The notes under the pieces: generated by a model
The model's database searches: none
Seen by the model: the letters and a program-made list of their open reading frames with translations, nothing else
What the model was told of the DNA's origin: nothing
Part shown: positions 5,292 through 7,145 of the stretch, in pieces
Position numbering within the stretch: position 1 is the first letter of the stretch
Layout of the letters: every line of letters begins with the position of its first letter
DNA from: CAADGN01 sp035443945
GTDB taxonomy: Bacteria; Planctomycetota; Phycisphaerae; Phycisphaerales; UBA1924
Direction of reading: 5' to 3'
Length of the DNA: 7,145 nt
Assembly (NCBI GenBank): GCA_035443945.1
Contig: DAOMNQ010000103.1
Location: 1-7,145 of the forward strand
Position numbers and translations under genes: made by a program

Positions 5292-5776
5292 ACGCCTGCC
5301 GCGCTTCCATCGCCGTTACGGTCGCTCGGGCGATCCTGGTGCTCCTGATCGCCACGTGGCTGATCGTCGCGGGAATCGGCAAGCTCGCGGACCTCGACGG
5401 TTTCGCCGAGGCGCTCCTCGCCCACGGCCTGATCGCCGGCCCGTTGATCCAGGTTGTCTCGTTCGTGCTTCCGTTCGTGGAGGTTCTCATTGGAGCAGGC
5501 GTGGTCTGGGGGCTGGCCTCCGGGTCGCCTGTGCGCCGTCTTGTTCCGCCGCTGGTCGCGGTGTTCCTTGCGTTCGTGCTCTACGCAGCATGGCTCTCGA
5601 TCAACCCTCCCCCGCCGGGATCAGGGGAAGACCGAGCACGCCGAGCAGGCGCGGGCTGGCACTCGCTTGCGCTTCGTGCTCTGTTGCGGGTGCGGGGGCT
5701 GACACTCGCTTGCGCTTCGTGCTCTGTGGCGGGGCGCGGGGGAGGTGGGGATGGGATTACGCGTTGGCCGCGATGA
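5288..5776 (+). CDS. MauE/DoxX-like membrane protein, probably with an altered C-terminus
   Basis: The 162-residue product starts at ATG 5288, overlapping the upstream stop as ATGA. It shows the MauE/DoxX pattern: a first helix ending IVAGIGKLADLDGFAEAL (about 26-43), a second helix with LPFVEVLIGAGVVWGL (about 61-76) carrying the conserved Glu65, and a third helix LVAVFLAFVLYAAWLSI (about 89-105) followed by NPPPPG. In related redox-associated members this Pro motif is usually followed by cysteines and a fourth helix. Here it reads SGEDRARR and then Arg/Ala/Gly/Cys-rich sequence encoded by a 25-bp direct repeat, so the natural C-terminus seems lost or replaced. The family member MauE is needed for making the disulfide-rich methylamine dehydrogenase small subunit; a link to the 12-Cys protein of this operon is inference. 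The 3' end overlaps the opposing gene by 20 bp. Confidence 0.7.
   Translation: MNACRASIAVTVARAILVLLIATWLIVAGIGKLADLDGFAEALLAHGLIAGPLIQVVSFVLPFVEVLIGAGVVWGLASGSPVRRLVPPLVAVFLAFVLYAAWLSINPPPPGSGEDRARRAGAGWHSLALRALLRVRGLTLACASCSVAGRGGGGDGITRWPR
5660..5727. repeat. 25-bp perfect direct repeat, two copies 43 bp apart
   Basis: Copies at 5660-5684 and 5703-5727 are identical; each begins CACTCGCTTG and ends CGTGCTCTGT. Similar G-rich sequence follows each copy, so the unit may be an imperfect 43-bp tandem duplication. Because 43 is not a multiple of 3, the two copies are read in different frames. The repeat lies inside the 3' end of the MauE-like gene, after the last family-like residues. The octamer CGCTTCGT inside it also opens the array at 92-139. 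Confidence 0.9.
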
Positions 5777-6260
5777 GGAGGATGAGGGCGGCGTGGGCGA
5801 GGGTGACGAGGGCGCCGACGATGATGCCGATCCAGGCGTGGACGGAGCCTTTGCGGTGGGGTTCGCGTTTGCGGAGGCGGAGGCCGGCGATGCCGAGGGC
5901 GAGGGCGGCCGGGCCTGCGAGGAGGCCGAGGACGGGGATGAGGGAGGCGACGGCGGTGTAGTAGGCGGCGAGGGCGGGGCCGTTGCGGAAGGGGATGATG
6001 GTGCTGATCGCGCCGTCGTCGCGCGGCTTGGCGGGCAGCGGGCCTGCTCGCGTCGGCGGGGCGAGGACGATGGGGCGGAGGCGTTCGTGCCGGGCGACGG
6101 GCATCTCGTGGGGGGTTTCCTGGCCGTCGTCGGCGGCGACGAGGGTGGCGTCGGGGGGGATGCGGCCCTCGGCGGCCCAGCGTTCGAGGGCGTCGATCGT
6201 CGCGGGGCCGAAGCGCTGGCCGGTGGCGAGGCGAACGAACCATTTGGGGGTGGTGCTCAT
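5757..6260 (-). CDS. GYF_2 (DUF4339) / DUF4190 two-helix membrane protein
   Basis: The 167-residue product starts with a GYF_2-like domain (residues about 6-46: KWFVRLATGQRFGP, then DALERWAAEGRIPPDATL), the W-v-..G...GP...L..w...G.i pattern of this small fold. A Pro/Arg-rich linker (50-95) leads to two membrane helices (about 98-127 and 142-164) separated by a basic loop with KREPHRKGSVHAWIG; this is the DUF4190 arrangement, in which 'plal.lGi.gl.....KG..hA..Gii.G' recurs. The GYF_2 part should be cytoplasmic; it is a presumed protein-interaction module, and no enzymatic role is suggested. Start is ATG 6260-6258, with GGAG 5 nt upstream. A longer reading to 6302 is rejected because it would translate the octamer repeat. 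It follows upp on the same strand after 175 bp and converges on the MauE-like gene. Confidence 0.8.
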   Translation of the reverse strand: MSTTPKWFVRLATGQRFGPATIDALERWAAEGRIPPDATLVAADDGQETPHEMPVARHERLRPIVLAPPTRAGPLPAKPRDDGAISTIIPFRNGPALAAYYTAVASLIPVLGLLAGPAALALGIAGLRLRKREPHRKGSVHAWIGIIVGALVTLAHAALILLIAANA

Positions 6261-6275
6261 GGGGGCTCCGAGGGG

Positions 6276-6315
6276 CAAAGGGCCAAAGGGCCAAATTACC
6301 AAAGGGCCAAATTGG
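6276..6315. repeat. Octamer tandem repeat array, five 8-bp units
   Basis: Five consecutive 8-bp units all begin CAAA. Units 1, 2 and 4 are CAAAGGGC, unit 3 is CAAATTAC and unit 5 is CAAATTGG. The array lies in the gap between upp and the GYF_2 gene, 16 bp upstream of the latter's start codon, so it would sit in the 5' leader of that message. It is distinctly more AT-rich than the surrounding coding DNA. Confidence 0.9.
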
Positions 6316-6328
6316 GAGAGCGGAAGAG

Positions 6329-6415
6329 CAGCAAATCAGCAGAGCAATAAACCAGCAGATGCCGCCAACGGCGCACCCGCAGAATCTGCTGTTCTGCTGA
6401 TCTGTTTCTCTGCTG
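6329..6415. repeat. Two complementary octamer arrays forming a long imperfect hairpin
   Basis: The left array (6329-6360) has four 8-bp units starting CA, three of them beginning CAGCA. The right array (6384-6415) has four units, mostly ending CTGCTG. The arrays are reverse-complementary. CAGCAGAT (6353-6360) pairs with ATCTGCTG (6384-6391) over a 23-nt GC-rich loop, and ATCAGCAGA (6335-6343) pairs with TCTGCTGAT (6393-6401), with a 9-nt bulge on the left and 1 nt on the right. A third weaker pairing involves GCAGCA (6328-6333) and TGCTGT (6411-6416). It lies about 20 bp downstream of the upp stop. No T run follows in the upp direction, so it is not a standard terminator; it may stabilise the 3' end or act between the two genes. 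Confidence 0.85.
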
Positions 6416-6435
6416 TTTTCATTTCCGGCCTTCGT

Positions 6436-7083
6436 TCAGACGGTGCCGTAGAGCCGGTCTCCGGCGTCGCCGAGGCCGGGGCGGATGAAGCCGTGCTCGT
6501 CGAGTGCGCGGTCGATGGCGGCGGTGTAGATGGTGAGTTCGGGGTGGGCGGCGTGGAGGGCGCGGATGCCCTCGGGTGCGGCGACGAGGCACATCATGCG
6601 GAGGTCGGCCGCGCCTGCGTCGCGGAGCATGGCGATGGCGGCGATAGCGGAGCCGCCGGTGGCGAGCATGGGATCGACGAGGATGACGGGGCCGTCGCCG
6701 AGGTTTCGGGGGAGTCTGTTGAGGTAGGCGAGGGGTTTGAGCGTGCGCTCGTCGCGTGCGAGGCCGAGGTGGCCGACGCGGGCTTCGGGCATGACTTCGA
6801 GGATGCCCTCGGTCATGCCGAGGCCTGCGCGGAGGACGGGGACGACGGTGATGGTCCCGGCGAGGCGCAGGCCGTGGGTGGTTTCGAGGGGGGTCTGGAC
6901 GTCGATGCGGCGCGTGGGGAAACTGCGGGTGACCTCGAAGACCATGAGGCCGGCGATCTGGGCCATGAGGGCGCGGAAGGGTCGGTGGCCGGTGGTGCGG
7001 TCGCGGAGCCAGGCCAACTTGTGCTGGATGAGGGGATGATCGAAGATGATGACGTTCGCCGGGGTGGCGGGAGGCGCGGCCAT
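6436..7083 (-). CDS. upp: Uracil phosphoribosyltransferase
   Basis: The 215-residue product is Upp, the cytoplasmic pyrimidine salvage enzyme that converts uracil and PRPP to UMP and pyrophosphate. Diagnostic stretches are DHPLIQHKLAWLRD (15-28), VPVLRAGLGM (81-90), the PRPP-binding VILVDPMLATGGSA (133-146) and the family-specific C-terminus GFIRPGLGDAGDRLYGT (198-214), which forms the uracil-binding end. The length matches the usual 208-215 residues. Start is ATG 7083-7081; no clear Shine-Dalgarno precedes it, and a weak -10-like TACGCT lies 9 nt upstream. The GYF_2 gene follows 175 bp downstream across the repeat arrays, so linkage in one transcript is uncertain. With hpt, it is the second nucleobase salvage transferase in the window. 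Confidence 0.97.
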   Translation of the reverse strand: MAAPPATPANVIIFDHPLIQHKLAWLRDRTTGHRPFRALMAQIAGLMVFEVTRSFPTRRIDVQTPLETTHGLRLAGTITVVPVLRAGLGMTEGILEVMPEARVGHLGLARDERTLKPLAYLNRLPRNLGDGPVILVDPMLATGGSAIAAIAMLRDAGAADLRMMCLVAAPEGIRALHAAHPELTIYTAAIDRALDEHGFIRPGLGDAGDRLYGTV

Positions 7084-7115
7084 GCGCGGTCCAGCGTACC
7101 CGACGGCGGGGGAGG

Positions 7116-7145
7116 ATGCGCGTGGCGATGACCGAGGGCGACCGC
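7116..7145 (+). CDS. Possible start of a divergent gene running off the right edge (partial)
   Basis: A strong purine-rich motif GGGGGAGG (7108-7115) precedes three in-frame start candidates: ATG 7116, GTG 7122 (6 nt after the motif) and ATG 7128 (12 nt after it). The frame stays open to the edge and reads MRVAMTEGDR from the first. It would be divergent from upp. With ten codons at most, no product can be suggested, and a chance match is possible. Confidence 0.3.
   Translation, partial: MRVAMTEGDR

Noticed and set aside
5356..5961. A 201-codon plus-strand frame overlapping the MauE-like gene and the GYF_2 gene
   Set aside because: It is Arg-rich without motifs and runs across two better supported genes, antisense to one of them.
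6261..6302. Longer N-terminus for the GYF_2 protein
   Set aside because: The extra residues are the translated octamer repeat; ATG 6260 has a GGAG motif and begins right before the domain.
6384..6416. Intrinsic terminator of upp
   Set aside because: The hairpin has long bulges and no T run on the side downstream of upp.
6437..7131. Long plus-strand frame antisense to upp
   Set aside because: Its Gly/Asp/Glu/Ala-rich sequence is the complement of upp codons; upp itself is unambiguous.

Overview
This is a GC-rich bacterial window that looks like Planctomycetota, probably a Phycisphaerae relative. That is inferred from the gene styles: a pseudopilin with a planctomycete-type 'LLP.LG.AR' head, a small Cys-rich exported protein, a MauE/DoxX membrane protein, a GYF_2/DUF4190 protein, and very high third-position GC in the housekeeping genes. 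No rRNA, tRNA, CRISPR array, transposase or phage gene was seen.

Layout. The left flank is a minus-strand housekeeping pair, ispD (isoprenoid precursor synthesis) followed by hpt (purine salvage), 32 bp apart. A possible further minus-strand gene runs off the left edge. Divergent from ispD is a 424-codon unrecognised protein with a helix-turn-helix-like N-terminus. The 125-bp spacer between them carries two short perfect inverted repeats and a promoter-like pair placed so that the transcript would begin at the start codon.

The centre (about 3030-5776) is a plus-strand run of four genes that looks like one operon of exported or membrane proteins: a type IV pilin-like protein, a 12-cysteine secreted protein, a signal-peptide protein with one C-terminal membrane anchor, and a MauE/DoxX-like membrane protein that overlaps its upstream neighbour by ATGA. 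Its candidate promoter is the most striking site here: a perfect TTGACA -35 and an extended -10 (TGT-TATACT), separated by a spacer that includes an uninterrupted run of 16 cytosines. Such tracts are the classic substrate of slipped-strand phase variation, so this cluster may be a stochastically switched surface module. Its codon use looks less GC-biased than that of its neighbours.

The right flank is minus-strand again: a GYF_2/DUF4190 membrane protein converges on the MauE gene with a 20-bp 3' overlap, and upstream of it lies upp (pyrimidine salvage). A possible plus-strand gene starts at the right edge.

Several intergenic segments hold degenerate tandem arrays with an 8-bp period but unrelated sequences: 92-139, 6276-6315, and two mutually complementary arrays at 6329-6360 and 6384-6415 that form a long imperfect hairpin. 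A separate 25-bp perfect direct repeat lies inside the 3' end of the MauE gene. These repeats, the poly-C promoter and the secreted four-gene cluster are the parts most worth following up.
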